Notes: generated from the sequence alone by a model not told the origin. Shown: positions 15,637-23,316, counted from the first letter of the stretch. The stretch is DNA of 31,962 nucleotides from Sulfurovum sp. (GCA_020726085.1 DYTG01000001.1:1-31962), one strand, 5' to 3'. A program made the numbers and translations.

Positions 15637-15950
15637 GGTATCACTTTGGAGGGCGTTTGATTGAGGGTGGGAGCGTACCAATAGGCGTAAGTCGTAGGAA
15701 AATAGCACAACAACCCCTCGCCCTCACGATAAATATCAAAAAGCGTACTTAGGCTACGATGGCGTACAAAAGTAGCTTCGGTAGCTATAGCAAGGTCTGG
15801 CAGGGTACTAAGAGCCACAAACTGCTTTTTGAGTACTCTCTCAAGAGGTTTCATGCTTTTCGTCTCATAGAGATAGAGTATCTCCACTGCCCCCAAAAGT
15901 ATCAAAACCCCAAAGCCTATTAGGACTCTTTTGCTTTTGTTATTTATCAA
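15633..15950 (-). CDS. Small membrane-anchored protein of unknown function
   Basis: 105 residues, not recognised. One hydrophobic helix lies near residues 8-28 (R-V-L-I-G-F-G-V-L-I-L-L-G), followed by an approximately 75-residue periplasmic or external part with several Tyr, Phe and Arg residues. The start is TTG at 15950, overlapping the end of the NosL-like gene by 11 nt; no ATG is available without losing the membrane helix, so TTG with translational coupling is preferred. Its stop overlaps the permease start as ATGA. The tight packing implies that it works with the permease, perhaps as an accessory subunit. No cysteine pair or lipobox is visible. Confidence 0.6.
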   Translation of the reverse strand: MINNKSKRVLIGFGVLILLGAVEILYLYETKSMKPLERVLKKQFVALSTLPDLAIATEATFVRHRSLSTLFDIYREGEGLLCYFPTTYAYWYAPTLNQTPSKVIP

Positions 15951-17001
15951 GTGCGTAAACCATTGTTGGGGTTATCTCATCAAATCGCACGATTTTTGCC
16001 CCTCGATGGTCGTTTTTGAAGCCAAAAGCCTCTTCAAAAGAGTCAAAAGGGATAAGTTCATGACCCATAGGTCCATAGGTATCGCTTCCTATGACATAAA
16101 AAGCACTTTTGGCATCAATAGCTTTTTGGGTATAGTAGTTGGTGACAAGGATTTTGGTGATTGTCTTGGCATGAATGCGGTGATAGTTGCCCCATTTATT
16201 GGGATCAAAATAGAATTTCATAAGGTCTTTGACACCATCAAAGCTCAGATGGTGTTCGCAATTGTCGTGAGCAAAAAAGATTTGAGCCGCCCAACGGGGG
16301 TATTTATAAGTAAACATCCCACAAACGGGACACTTTTCATCCTCGCCCACCACGACTCTATCTTCTATAGCTTCCAAAACATTATGGCGTTGTTGCTCCC
16401 ATAGATACAAAGCGAGGGCTTGAAACTGCTGGGCATTGAGACGGGGGCATAGCTTTTGAGTCTCTATATGCGATTTTAGCTCATCAATCTCCAAAAAATC
16501 ATTAAGTTCTATAGCAAAACTCTTGCACTTTTGGGTATAGATTTTTTTGCCCATGGGATAGATTTTGGCGGTTTTGATTTTGTCATCATAGGCATTATCG
16601 CTTTTAAGCAAATCGAGGGCTATCTTTCGTGCCTCTTCAAAGCTTTTGATTGCACCACCTTTTTGCTTAGCAAAAGTTTGAGCATCTTTTGGGTTGGCAA
16701 AAGCCACTTTGGATAGCTTAGAATGCACTCCTTGAAGCGATGAGCCTACGACATACAATGAACCATTGGTATCGATAAAGGTTTTGTTGTGATAATCCCT
16801 AACACGAATATCTTGAATACCGTACTCTTGGCTATCGACTACCAAACAGCGTAAAGAACAGTAGTGACGCTCCGTGCCGTTGTGCAATTTGGCTTTGTGA
16901 GCAGTAGCTTGGTGGATTTTCAAATCGTTACCGCAAATGGGACACCACGTACTTGCCATGAGCCAATTAACAAAAAGTAGTAGAAAAACCCAACGTTTCA
17001 T
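15940..17001 (-). CDS. NosL-family protein with two NosL-like domains flanking a cytochrome-like linker
   Basis: 353 residues from ATG 17001, chosen because it starts a good signal peptide (M-K-R-W-V-F-L-L-L-F-V) and lies 1 nt after the argJ stop. Domain 1 (about 18-115) has C20-P-I-C23-G-N and a second pair, Cys48 and Cys52. Domain 2 (about 222-345) has the canonical C224-P-V-C-G-M229, Y-P-R-W-A-A and G-P-M-G motifs of NosL, a Cu(I)-binding accessory protein of nitrous oxide reductase maturation. Domain 1 has Asn where NosL has the copper-ligand Met. The middle (about 148-205, G-K-K-I-Y-T-Q-K-C) looks like a c-type cytochrome fold without a C-x-x-C-H haem site. Likely a periplasmic metal-handling protein; nos genes are not nearby. 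Confidence 0.75.
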   Translation of the reverse strand: MKRWVFLLLFVNWLMASTWCPICGNDLKIHQATAHKAKLHNGTERHYCSLRCLVVDSQEYGIQDIRVRDYHNKTFIDTNGSLYVVGSSLQGVHSKLSKVAFANPKDAQTFAKQKGGAIKSFEEARKIALDLLKSDNAYDDKIKTAKIYPMGKKIYTQKCKSFAIELNDFLEIDELKSHIETQKLCPRLNAQQFQALALYLWEQQRHNVLEAIEDRVVVGEDEKCPVCGMFTYKYPRWAAQIFFAHDNCEHHLSFDGVKDLMKFYFDPNKWGNYHRIHAKTITKILVTNYYTQKAIDAKSAFYVIGSDTYGPMGHELIPFDSFEEAFGFKNDHRGAKIVRFDEITPTMVYALDK

Positions 17002-17002
17002 A

Positions 17003-18187
17003 TTAGGTTCGATACTCTGCATTGATTTTGACATAATCGTAACTCAAATCACATCCGTAACTTTTGTAGCTGTACTCTCCCAATCCCAAATCGCAAACCA
17101 CCTTAAAGCTCTCTTGCTTCATAATCGCATAAGCTTTATTCTCTCGCTCTTTGTCGAGTTCTCTAAATTCATGGGAGTAGATGAGCAAATCATCGTAATG
17201 AATGGTTAAAAATTCCTCATCGCACTCTATCCCACTAGCGCCTATAGTCGAAGCGATACGTCCCCAGTTGGGATCTTCTCCAAAGAGAGCGGTTTTTACA
17301 AGCAAAGAGTTGCTAAGTGCCATCGAAGCTTTTTGGGCATCTTCAAGGCTTCTAGCCCCCTTGACTTCAAACGATACGAGCTTAGTAGCCCCCTCGCCAT
17401 CTTTTAAAATCATCATCGCAAGATTGAAAGTGAGTGTGTTTAACGCCTCTCTAAACGCCTCTTTGTTGTAAGCCCCCGATGTTTTGTTTGCCATAAGCAT
17501 CAGCGTATCGTTGGTAGAGGTATCACCATCGACAGAAATTCGATTAAAAGATTTCCCAGCAGCTTCATGTAGCAGTTCATCCATGTCGCTTTTTGGGATA
17601 GCAGCGTCGGTGGTGACAAAACAGAGCATGGTCGCCATAGCGGGATTAATCATTCCAGCCCCCTTGCAAACAGCTCCTATCTTGAAACTGCTACCATCGT
17701 GCATGACCACATCAAAAGCAAGTTGTTTCTCAAAACTATCCGTAGTCATAATAGCACGGGCTAATTTTTCATGGTTTTTGGCATCATAATCAAACAAATC
17801 AAAAGCCGATACAATTTTATCCCTATTTAGTCGATAACCAATTACACCTGTTGAACTCATAACGGGATTGATAGCCTCAAATTGAGTAAGATTTGAAAAA
17901 ATAGTATCAATATCTTCCACTCCCTTAATGCCCGTCATGGCGTTAGCGTTTTTGGCATTGATAAGCAAAAAGTTGGTTTGAAAGCCTGTGGGATAGTTTT
18001 TGAAATGCACAATAGGGGCAGCACAAAAGCGATTGGTGGTAAAAACGGCACTAATATCGCACAAAGCAACACTGCGAATAAAGGCCACATCGCCATCATT
18101 GCCTTTTCGCATTCCTACATTGACTCCATCGCAATAAAATCCATTGGGGGCGGTTACATTGCCCTTAATGGGGAAGATACTAAACAT
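17003..18187 (-). CDS. argJ: Bifunctional glutamate N-acetyltransferase / amino-acid acetyltransferase
   Basis: 394 residues, full length for ArgJ. The autocleavage and nucleophile site A185-T186-M-L is present in G-M-I-N-P-A-M-A-T-M-L; cleavage before Thr186 gives the alpha and beta chains. The enzyme transfers acetyl groups from N-acetylornithine to glutamate in cyclic arginine biosynthesis, and in bifunctional forms also makes N-acetylglutamate from acetyl-CoA; which form this is cannot be told from sequence alone. CAGGAG lies 7 nt before the ATG. The NosL-like gene follows directly, but the pathways seem unrelated. speA, which consumes arginine, is also in the window. Confidence 0.94.
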   Translation of the reverse strand: MFSIFPIKGNVTAPNGFYCDGVNVGMRKGNDGDVAFIRSVALCDISAVFTTNRFCAAPIVHFKNYPTGFQTNFLLINAKNANAMTGIKGVEDIDTIFSNLTQFEAINPVMSSTGVIGYRLNRDKIVSAFDLFDYDAKNHEKLARAIMTTDSFEKQLAFDVVMHDGSSFKIGAVCKGAGMINPAMATMLCFVTTDAAIPKSDMDELLHEAAGKSFNRISVDGDTSTNDTLMLMANKTSGAYNKEAFREALNTLTFNLAMMILKDGEGATKLVSFEVKGARSLEDAQKASMALSNSLLVKTALFGEDPNWGRIASTIGASGIECDEEFLTIHYDDLLIYSHEFRELDKERENKAYAIMKQESFKVVCDLGLGEYSYKSYGCDLSYDYVKINAEYRT

Positions 18188-18266
18188 ATTTTAACTCCTG
18201 TGGTTTTTTGGGATAATTTTATCTAATAGTAGCAATAAAAAGATAAAAAGATTTGAAATAAGAGGG

Positions 18267-18280
18267 GTGTTGAATGAAAA
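18267..18280 (+). repeat. Dispersed 14-mer shared with the tRNA spacers
   Basis: GTGTTGAATGAAAA occurs here and in both tRNA-Val/Asp spacers (13264-13277 and 13695-13708). The 185-nt gap 18188-18372 otherwise holds the argJ upstream region and the rpmB hairpin. Confidence 0.4.
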
Positions 18281-18345
18281 ATAGATAGTAGATTGTAGAA
18301 ATCTTTTGGGGTTTGTAACTTTGCAAACAAAAACCATTGGGCTAG

Positions 18346-18371
18346 AACCCCTTGATGTTATTCAAGGAGTT
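18346..18371 (-). terminator. Terminator hairpin after rpmB
   Basis: AACCCCTTGA (18346-18355) and TCAAGGAGTT (18362-18371) form a 10-bp stem with a 6-nt loop, starting 1 nt after the rpmB stop. The one non-Watson-Crick position is a G-U pair only when read on the minus strand, supporting that direction. A T-rich stretch follows at some distance. Confidence 0.6.
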
Positions 18372-18372
18372 A

Positions 18373-18567
18373 CTATTGAGCCGATTGCTTCTTCATGGTT
18401 CTTAGTGTAGAAGCAGCAACTTTGATTGTTTTGGTCGTACCATCTTCGAGTGTGATTTTTACATTTCTAAGATTTGGAAGTTGTCTTCTCTTTGTTTTGT
18501 TATTAGCGTGAGAAACGTTGTTCCCTACTAATGGTCCTTTGCCTGTAACGCTACATTTTCTTGCCAT
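18373..18567 (-). CDS. rpmB: 50S ribosomal protein L28
   Basis: 64 residues, the normal length. The N-terminus M-A-R-K-C-S-V-T-G-K-G-P and the S-H-A-N-N-K-T-K-R-R core are the family signature; this short form keeps one Cys (Cys5) of the zinc-binding type. It is part of the large ribosomal subunit near the E site. It appears monocistronic: its own -10 box lies upstream and a hairpin directly downstream. An AAAGGC site precedes the ATG. Confidence 0.96.
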   Translation of the reverse strand: MARKCSVTGKGPLVGNNVSHANNKTKRRQLPNLRNVKITLEDGTTKTIKVAASTLRTMKKQSAQ

Positions 18568-18627
18568 TTTTTTGCCTTTTGTGTTAAATTGTAAGTTGCA
18601 CCTAAAATTTGGTGAATAAGTCCTGCG

Positions 18628-18633
18628 ATTATA
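18628..18633 (-). promoter_or_regulatory. Candidate -10 box of rpmB promoter
   Basis: The minus strand reads TATAAT (18633 to 18628), 60 nt before the rpmB start, preceded by a long T-rich stretch and no -35 match. The leader contains CACC and GGTG arms around an AT centre, a possible small hairpin. Confidence 0.5.
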
Positions 18634-18669
18634 GCGAAAAAAATATAAAATAGACTTAAATAATAAAAT

Positions 18670-19257
18670 TTACTTTTTGGTTGCGTTGCTCTCGTTGTTA
18701 TCATCTTTGGTAAGAGTCTCTGTCTTATCTTTAGTAAGAGTCTCTATGACATTCTCTAAAGCACTTTTTGGAATAAGTCCCGCTTGCATGGTTTGGACTT
18801 CGCCTTTTTGATCCAAAATAATCAAAAATGGAATAGCCCCGCTCCAATTGGTTTGTGTTGCGATGTGTTCGATAAAAATATCGGCATCGGCTTGTGAAAT
18901 TGTGATATAGTTAATCCCTTTTTGCTTGGCAAACTCGGCTGTTTGAGCGGTTGTGAGTCCTTGAACTTCGATTGCCATAATGACCAATTTCTCTCTGTAT
19001 CGCTCTTGAAGCTCAATATATTCAGGGATAGATTTCATACAAGGAGGGCATTTATGACCAAAAAACTCCAAAAAAATAACCTTATCTTTGAACTCTTTAA
19101 ACTGCAAACCATTGGATAAAGCCTCTACGTTGTAGGTAGTGCCATTAGTATCTTTGATTTGAAAGAGATTTTCACCATTTGTCCCATTTTCATTTAATGC
19201 AAAACCATTCACAGCAAAAAGCATCACCACACTTACAAAAGCAATTAATCGCTTCAT
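18670..19257 (-). CDS. TlpA-like periplasmic thioredoxin-fold protein
   Basis: 195 residues from ATG 19257, which is placed 5 nt after AAGGAG; a TTG one codon upstream is less likely. Residues 1-20 form a signal peptide (V-M-L-F-A-V-N-G-F-A). The thioredoxin fold carries the redox site C70-P-P-C73 after F-F-G-H-K, and a cis-proline appears in G-A-I-P-F. TlpA/ResA-like proteins reduce disulfides in the periplasm, often for cytochrome c or copper-site maturation; the client here is unknown. The C-terminal tail is unusual: an 8-residue unit E-T-L-T-K-D-K/D-x is tandemly repeated, then an Asn/Lys-rich end. Confidence 0.88.
   Translation of the reverse strand: MKRLIAFVSVVMLFAVNGFALNENGTNGENLFQIKDTNGTTYNVEALSNGLQFKEFKDKVIFLEFFGHKCPPCMKSIPEYIELQERYREKLVIMAIEVQGLTTAQTAEFAKQKGINYITISQADADIFIEHIATQTNWSGAIPFLIILDQKGEVQTMQAGLIPKSALENVIETLTKDKTETLTKDDNNESNATKK
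18703..18747 (-). repeat. Tandem 24-nt repeat in the thioredoxin gene tail
   Basis: A 21-nt segment (18703-18723) recurs at 18727-18747 with two substitutions, period 24 nt (8 codons). It encodes the duplicated T-E-T-L-T-K-D tail and stays in frame, so copy-number change would alter tail length without breaking the protein. Confidence 0.8.
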
Positions 19258-19284
19258 CAAAACTCCTTAAAAATAATTAAAACA

Positions 19285-19290
19285 ATTATA
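19285..19290 (-). promoter_or_regulatory. Candidate -10 box of the tlpA-like gene
   Basis: The minus strand reads TATAAT (19290 to 19285), 27 nt before the start codon, with no clear -35 element. Confidence 0.45.
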
Positions 19291-19333
19291 CATCATAAAG
19301 GTTAATCTATCTACTTTATTGTATGCGTGTTGC

Positions 19334-19377
19334 AAAAACTCCTCTCTTTGCGGATTTGATTCGCAATTTGAGTTTTT
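19334..19377 (-). terminator. Two-tier terminator hairpin after lon
   Basis: AAAAACTC (19334-19341) and GAGTTTTT (19370-19377) form an outer 8-bp stem; inside, TTGCG (19348-19352) pairs with CGCAA (19362-19366). It starts 16 nt past the lon stop, and the minus-strand arm ends in a run of five T. Confidence 0.65.
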
Positions 19378-19393
19378 AAAACAACATTTAGGA

Positions 19394-21811
19394 TTACAAA
19401 AGAACTATCTCTAGCACCTTTTTAATATCCTCTACCGCAATGATTTCAACGTTTTGCTTTACTTCGTTGGGGATATCTTCAAGATCTCGCTCATAGTTTT
19501 TGGCAGGGATGAGTACTTTGGTTACACCCGCTTTGTATCCTGCAATAAGCTTCTCTTTGAGTCCACCAATAGGCAAAACTTTGCCCCTTAGGGTCACTTC
19601 ACCCGTCATAGCTACCGTATTGTCTATTTTTCTCTCCGATAGTATTGAGGCAATCACGCTACACAACGCAATACCCGCACTAGGCCCATCTTTGGGAGTA
19701 GCACCCTCTGGAATATGGATATGCAAATCGTAACGCTGATAAACCTCATTGTGCGAAAGCTCTATACCCTCTTCTATCTCTTTGAGACTTTTGGGAATGC
19801 TCTCTTGGATAATCGTCAAATACCCCTCATCAATCAAAATCTTCACCACACTCATTGCAATACGAGCCGACTCTTTCATCACATCGCCCAAACTTCCCGT
19901 GAGTTGCAAGTTGCCTTTGCCTTTGATTTTAATAGCTTCAATCGTGAGCACATCGCCCCCCACAGCCGTCCATGCCAAACCATTGACAATCCCGATACTG
20001 GGCTTATCCTCTACGGGTGAAATCTCAAAAACCTTTTTATCACCGTAGTGGGCTAGATTTTTGAGCGTTACGGATATTTTGTCGATACTCTTATCGGCTA
20101 CCATTTCACGCACCCCTTTGCGAATCACACCGTTGATTTTGCGTCGCAAATTTCGCACACCCGCCTCTCTTGTGTATTCATCAATAAGCTTTTTGAGAGC
20201 CAAATCGTTGATTTTAAACTCTCTTTTTTGCAAAGCGTGTTTTTTTAGCTCTTGAGGAATAAGATAGCGTTTGGCAATCTCAAATTTCTCATCGGGTGTA
20301 TAGCTATTGAGCCAAATAAACTCCATTCTATCACGCAAAGGAGCGGGGATTTTACCTACCTCATTGGCAGTAGCGATAAAGATTGCACGGGAGAGATCAA
20401 TATGAAAATTGAGATAGTAGTCACGGTAGTGTGTGTTTTGTTCGGGGTCGAGTATCTCTAGCAAGGCCGCTGTTGGGTCGCCACGAAAACTTCGTCCTAC
20501 TTTATCAATCTCATCAAGCACCATCACAGCATCCATACTACTAGCCTCTATCAAGCCTTGCACGACACGTCCAGGCATTGCTCCAACATAGGTTCGTCGA
20601 TGTCCTCGCAACTCATTGACATCTTCCAATCCACCCAATGCTAATCGCACCAAAGGACGATTGAGAGCCTTGGCTATGGAGTTGGCTAGAGAAGTTTTAC
20701 CCACTCCTGGAGGTCCTGCGAAACACAAAATAACCCCTTTTGCTTCACTCGCTCCTCTAAGCTCTGCCAACTCTTTGATGGCAAAATACTCCAAAATCCG
20801 CTCTTTGGGTTTTTCAAGCGAGTAGTGATCGCTATTGAGCTCCCTCTCTACCGCTGATACGCTTAAAGGTTTTTTGGAAATTTTCCCAAAAGGAATCTCA
20901 AAAACCCACTCCAAATAGCTTTGCAACACATTGGCATCGCCGCTATCGGGGTGCATACGGGCAAGTTTGTCGATTTGTTTTTGTATCTCTTTGTAACCAC
21001 CTTGGTTGATATGGGGTTTAATGGCTTCAAGCTTCTCTCGAAAGAGAGCTATCTCCTCTTCTTTGTGCGTATCAATTCCCAATTCACTTTGTATCTCCTT
21101 GAGCTGTTCTCGCAAAAAGTACTCTTTGTTGCTCTTTTCAATCTTGGAATGCACTTTGCCTCGAATTTCACGTTCAAGCTTGGAGGTCTCAATCTCTTTG
21201 GTCACAAGTTCGATAATTGAGAGCAATCTATTTTCCGCAGAGTTTTCAATAAATATCTCATACGCCATTTTGTGATCAATGTGTATCATAGAAGAGACCA
21301 AATCGACGATACGATTAGGGTTGCCGTTTTGTTCGATGCTTTTAATCAAATCGGAGGGAAATTGAGAGCTAAAAGATGAGAGTTGCTTAAGCTTCTCTCT
21401 TAGTATCTCCATAATGGCATCGACTCGTAAGGAGTTATACTCCTCGTATGCCAATGTATCAATCAAGGCTATAGCGGGTCGTCGCTCAATCTCAACATTT
21501 TTGATAATAGCCCGAGAGAGTCCTTGAAAAAGAATCTTGACTCGTTTATCGGGCATTTGGACTTTGCGCATAATAGAGCCTACAACCCCTATGGAGTTGA
21601 TAGCATGCATTCCCTCTTTGGTCTCTTGAGGGTCAAATGTGGGCGTAGCGATAAATATGAGCGTATTGTGTTCAATCGCATAAGCCGCAGCGTCAATATC
21701 ATCTTGAGAAGTCAAAAAAAGCGGAGTAATCATAAAAGGGTAGAGAAACATATTTTCTACAATAATAATGGGGGTTTTGGTGGGAAATTTATCATAATCG
21801 CTTAATTGCAC
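19394..21811 (-). CDS. lon: ATP-dependent Lon protease
   Basis: 805 residues from GTG 21811, selected because AAAGGAG lies exactly 6 nt upstream (21824 to 21818); an in-frame TTG at 21835 lacks a site and would place the Shine-Dalgarno inside the gene. Domains in order: N-terminal substrate-binding domain, central coiled coil (E-Y-F-L-R-E-Q-L-K-E-I-Q), AAA+ module with Walker A G-P-P-G-V-G-K-T (about 364-371) and Walker B V-M-V-L-D-E-I-D, then the protease domain with the Ser711 (P-K-D-G-P-S-A-G)/Lys754 (G-G-L-K-E-K) dyad. It degrades misfolded and regulatory proteins in the cytosol. It follows bamD, as in other Campylobacterota, but a strong terminator lies between them. Confidence 0.96.
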   Translation of the reverse strand: MQLSDYDKFPTKTPIIIVENMFLYPFMITPLFLTSQDDIDAAAYAIEHNTLIFIATPTFDPQETKEGMHAINSIGVVGSIMRKVQMPDKRVKILFQGLSRAIIKNVEIERRPAIALIDTLAYEEYNSLRVDAIMEILREKLKQLSSFSSQFPSDLIKSIEQNGNPNRIVDLVSSMIHIDHKMAYEIFIENSAENRLLSIIELVTKEIETSKLEREIRGKVHSKIEKSNKEYFLREQLKEIQSELGIDTHKEEEIALFREKLEAIKPHINQGGYKEIQKQIDKLARMHPDSGDANVLQSYLEWVFEIPFGKISKKPLSVSAVERELNSDHYSLEKPKERILEYFAIKELAELRGASEAKGVILCFAGPPGVGKTSLANSIAKALNRPLVRLALGGLEDVNELRGHRRTYVGAMPGRVVQGLIEASSMDAVMVLDEIDKVGRSFRGDPTAALLEILDPEQNTHYRDYYLNFHIDLSRAIFIATANEVGKIPAPLRDRMEFIWLNSYTPDEKFEIAKRYLIPQELKKHALQKREFKINDLALKKLIDEYTREAGVRNLRRKINGVIRKGVREMVADKSIDKISVTLKNLAHYGDKKVFEISPVEDKPSIGIVNGLAWTAVGGDVLTIEAIKIKGKGNLQLTGSLGDVMKESARIAMSVVKILIDEGYLTIIQESIPKSLKEIEEGIELSHNEVYQRYDLHIHIPEGATPKDGPSAGIALCSVIASILSERKIDNTVAMTGEVTLRGKVLPIGGLKEKLIAGYKAGVTKVLIPAKNYERDLEDIPNEVKQNVEIIAVEDIKKVLEIVLL

Positions 21812-21849
21812 ATTATGCTCCTTTGGTCTATTCAATGCAAATGGTGTTC

Positions 21850-21873
21850 AAAAAAAAGCACAGCTATGTGCTT
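21850..21873 (-). terminator. Strong intrinsic terminator between bamD and lon
   Basis: On the minus strand AAGCACA, loop TAGC and TGTGCTT form a perfect 7-bp stem that runs directly into eight T. It lies 15 nt after the bamD stop and only 26 nt before the lon ribosome binding site, so it is either the end of bamD mRNA or an attenuator in the lon leader. Confidence 0.85.
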
Positions 21874-21888
21874 AATCGTGACTAAATA

Positions 21889-22539
21889 TTAGTAAAATAC
21901 TTTGGTCACTTTGTTTAAAATACTATCATCGGGCTTTGATATGTCGGACATTTTGATAGAAGAGGATTGGTTTTTCGTTTGGTAGATTTTTGCAGCACCT
22001 TCTTTGCCCACACGATTGTAGAGTGAGGCTACGTTCTCATTGAGAAGGATTTGGCTCATCTTTAGTCGCACAACAATGGTATTTACAAAATAATTATATT
22101 GTGAAGAGGGGTAAGTGTAGAGGAACTTATTGGCGTTAGTAATGGTATCTATCATCAATTTTTGATCTTTGTTGGTATCACGAATACCCAAAAATGCTGC
22201 TTTTAATGTCATAAACTCGGCATACTCTTGTCTATCGCCTACCGCAAATCGCTTGTTGTACTCTTTGAAGTAATAACTTGCCAACTGATACTCCTCTTTG
22301 TCCATGTGTGCATGGGCAAGTATCATCATAGTCGATTGAAGCAGTGGCGATTTGGTGTGTTCACTTCGCATGGATAGATAATACTCATCGGCTTTGTCCA
22401 AATCGTTTGCAGCAATGGCATTGGTAATTTTGTGGTACCACGAGAGTGCTGTTTCGTTAAACTCTTTTTTGGTTGTATCAATACTACAACTTGCAAGAAA
22501 CACAATTACCAACGTCATAAGTAGGATTTTTTTCATCAT
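21889..22539 (-). CDS. bamD: Outer membrane assembly lipoprotein BamD
   Basis: 216 residues. It starts with a lipoprotein signal peptide: M-M-K-K-I-L-L-M-T-L-V-I-V-F-L-A-S-C, with lipobox L-A-S-C and lipidated Cys18. The mature part is helical with TPR-like repeats (A-x-x-Y-Y-x-S-M-R-S around 51-58, S-Y-Y-F-K-E-Y-N around 88-95), as expected for BamD, which supports BamA in inserting beta-barrel proteins. The length is slightly shorter than E. coli BamD. GAGGTT lies 5-8 nt upstream of two consecutive ATG codons, so the start is uncertain by one residue. The position just before lon is typical; fliW, often found here in flagellated relatives, is absent. Confidence 0.82.
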   Translation of the reverse strand: MMKKILLMTLVIVFLASCSIDTTKKEFNETALSWYHKITNAIAANDLDKADEYYLSMRSEHTKSPLLQSTMMILAHAHMDKEEYQLASYYFKEYNKRFAVGDRQEYAEFMTLKAAFLGIRDTNKDQKLMIDTITNANKFLYTYPSSQYNYFVNTIVVRLKMSQILLNENVASLYNRVGKEGAAKIYQTKNQSSSIKMSDISKPDDSILNKVTKVFY

Positions 22540-22601
22540 TCATTAACCTCAATCTAAAAATTTATAAGAGATATAGTATCTTAAAATAGGTAAAACTAAG
22601 C

Positions 22602-22627
22602 TAAGAGCCAAAAAAACTTGACTCTTA
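22602..22627 (-). terminator. Terminator hairpin after hpf
   Basis: TAAGAGCC (22602-22609) and GACTCTTA (22620-22627) form an 8-bp stem (one G-T pair) with a 10-nt loop, 7 nt past the hpf stop. On the minus strand it is followed by GCTTAGTTTTACC, a weak T tract. Confidence 0.5.
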
Positions 22628-22634
22628 ATAACTA

Positions 22635-23180
22635 TTAATAGAGTCCATACTTTCCATCGGCTCTTTTGTACATGACACGCATCAAACCATCGTGGTCATT
22701 AAAGACGATAAATTGTCTGTTTTTTTCTTCTCTAAGTGCGTCCATTGCTTCATTAAAATTAAGCGGCTTGTGCAACTCCAAATCCATTGGAACAATCTCA
22801 ATTTCATCGTTTGTGACATTTTGGTCAAAATCCAATACCGCAACGGCATCATCACCCAAATCTTTAAAGCTGTTAATTCTGTGCGATTTGATCTTATCGG
22901 CGTGTCGTCTTAAGGATTTTTTGACTCTCTCAATCGCCAAATCGGTAGCGGCATAGACATCTTTGTCGTTTTGGGTTATTACAATTGAGTTTTTATCTTT
23001 GAGATTGACAACAAACTCAACTCCAAACCCTTTTTTGCCTTTTTTTTCGTCGGCTGAAATAATGGTAGTTGCAGAGATAATATCCAAATTGTATTTGTCA
23101 AGCGAATCAAGAGCTTCATTTACATAGCTTTTGATTGCATCGGTTAAATCAAAATGTCTTCCTACAATATTTCTGTTCAT
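22635..23180 (-). CDS. hpf: Ribosome hibernation promoting factor, long form
   Basis: 181 residues with the two-domain layout of long HPF. Residues 1 to about 100 form the YfiA/RaiA ribosome-binding domain (I-V-G-R-H-F-D-L-T-D-A-I start, basic V-K-K-S-L-R-R-H near its end). After a linker, residues about 125-181 form the dimerisation domain with the characteristic end F-I-V-F-N-D, V-M-Y-K-R-A-D-G-K-Y-G-L-Y. Long HPF pairs 70S ribosomes into inactive 100S particles during starvation. AAAGGA precedes the ATG, a TATAAT lies 69 nt upstream, and hairpins lie on both sides, so the gene is probably monocistronic. Confidence 0.94.
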   Translation of the reverse strand: MNRNIVGRHFDLTDAIKSYVNEALDSLDKYNLDIISATTIISADEKKGKKGFGVEFVVNLKDKNSIVITQNDKDVYAATDLAIERVKKSLRRHADKIKSHRINSFKDLGDDAVAVLDFDQNVTNDEIEIVPMDLELHKPLNFNEAMDALREEKNRQFIVFNDHDGLMRVMYKRADGKYGLY

Positions 23181-23248
23181 AGCATATCCTTTGGATCAAA
23201 ATAGGCATATAGTCGTATCTAAATTTACACTTATATACCTTGCAATAA

Positions 23249-23254
23249 ATTATA
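23249..23254 (-). promoter_or_regulatory. Candidate -10 box of hpf promoter
   Basis: The minus strand reads TATAAT (23254 to 23249), preceded by GGGC, 69 nt before the hpf start. No -35 match is visible. Confidence 0.45.
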
Positions 23255-23293
23255 GCCCAGTTACATAAATACAGAGTAAATAGAAGTGAGAGA

Positions 23294-23316
23294 CATTCAA
23301 CTTTTAAGGTTGAATG
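23294..23316 (-). terminator. Hairpin at the end of the pseudopilin operon
   Basis: CATTCAAC (23294-23301) and GTTGAATG (23309-23316) form a perfect 8-bp stem with a 7-nt loop, directly after the last pilin stop codon. The following minus-strand sequence is T/C-rich without a pure T run. Confidence 0.55.

Noticed and set aside
15637..15708. N-terminal extension of the permease (24 extra codons)
   Set aside because: ATG 15636 overlaps the preceding stop as ATGA and gives a family-like N-terminus, so the extension is unlikely.
21812..21835. TTG start for Lon at 21835
   Set aside because: The AAAGGAG site would lie inside the coding region; GTG 21811 is spaced 6 nt from it.
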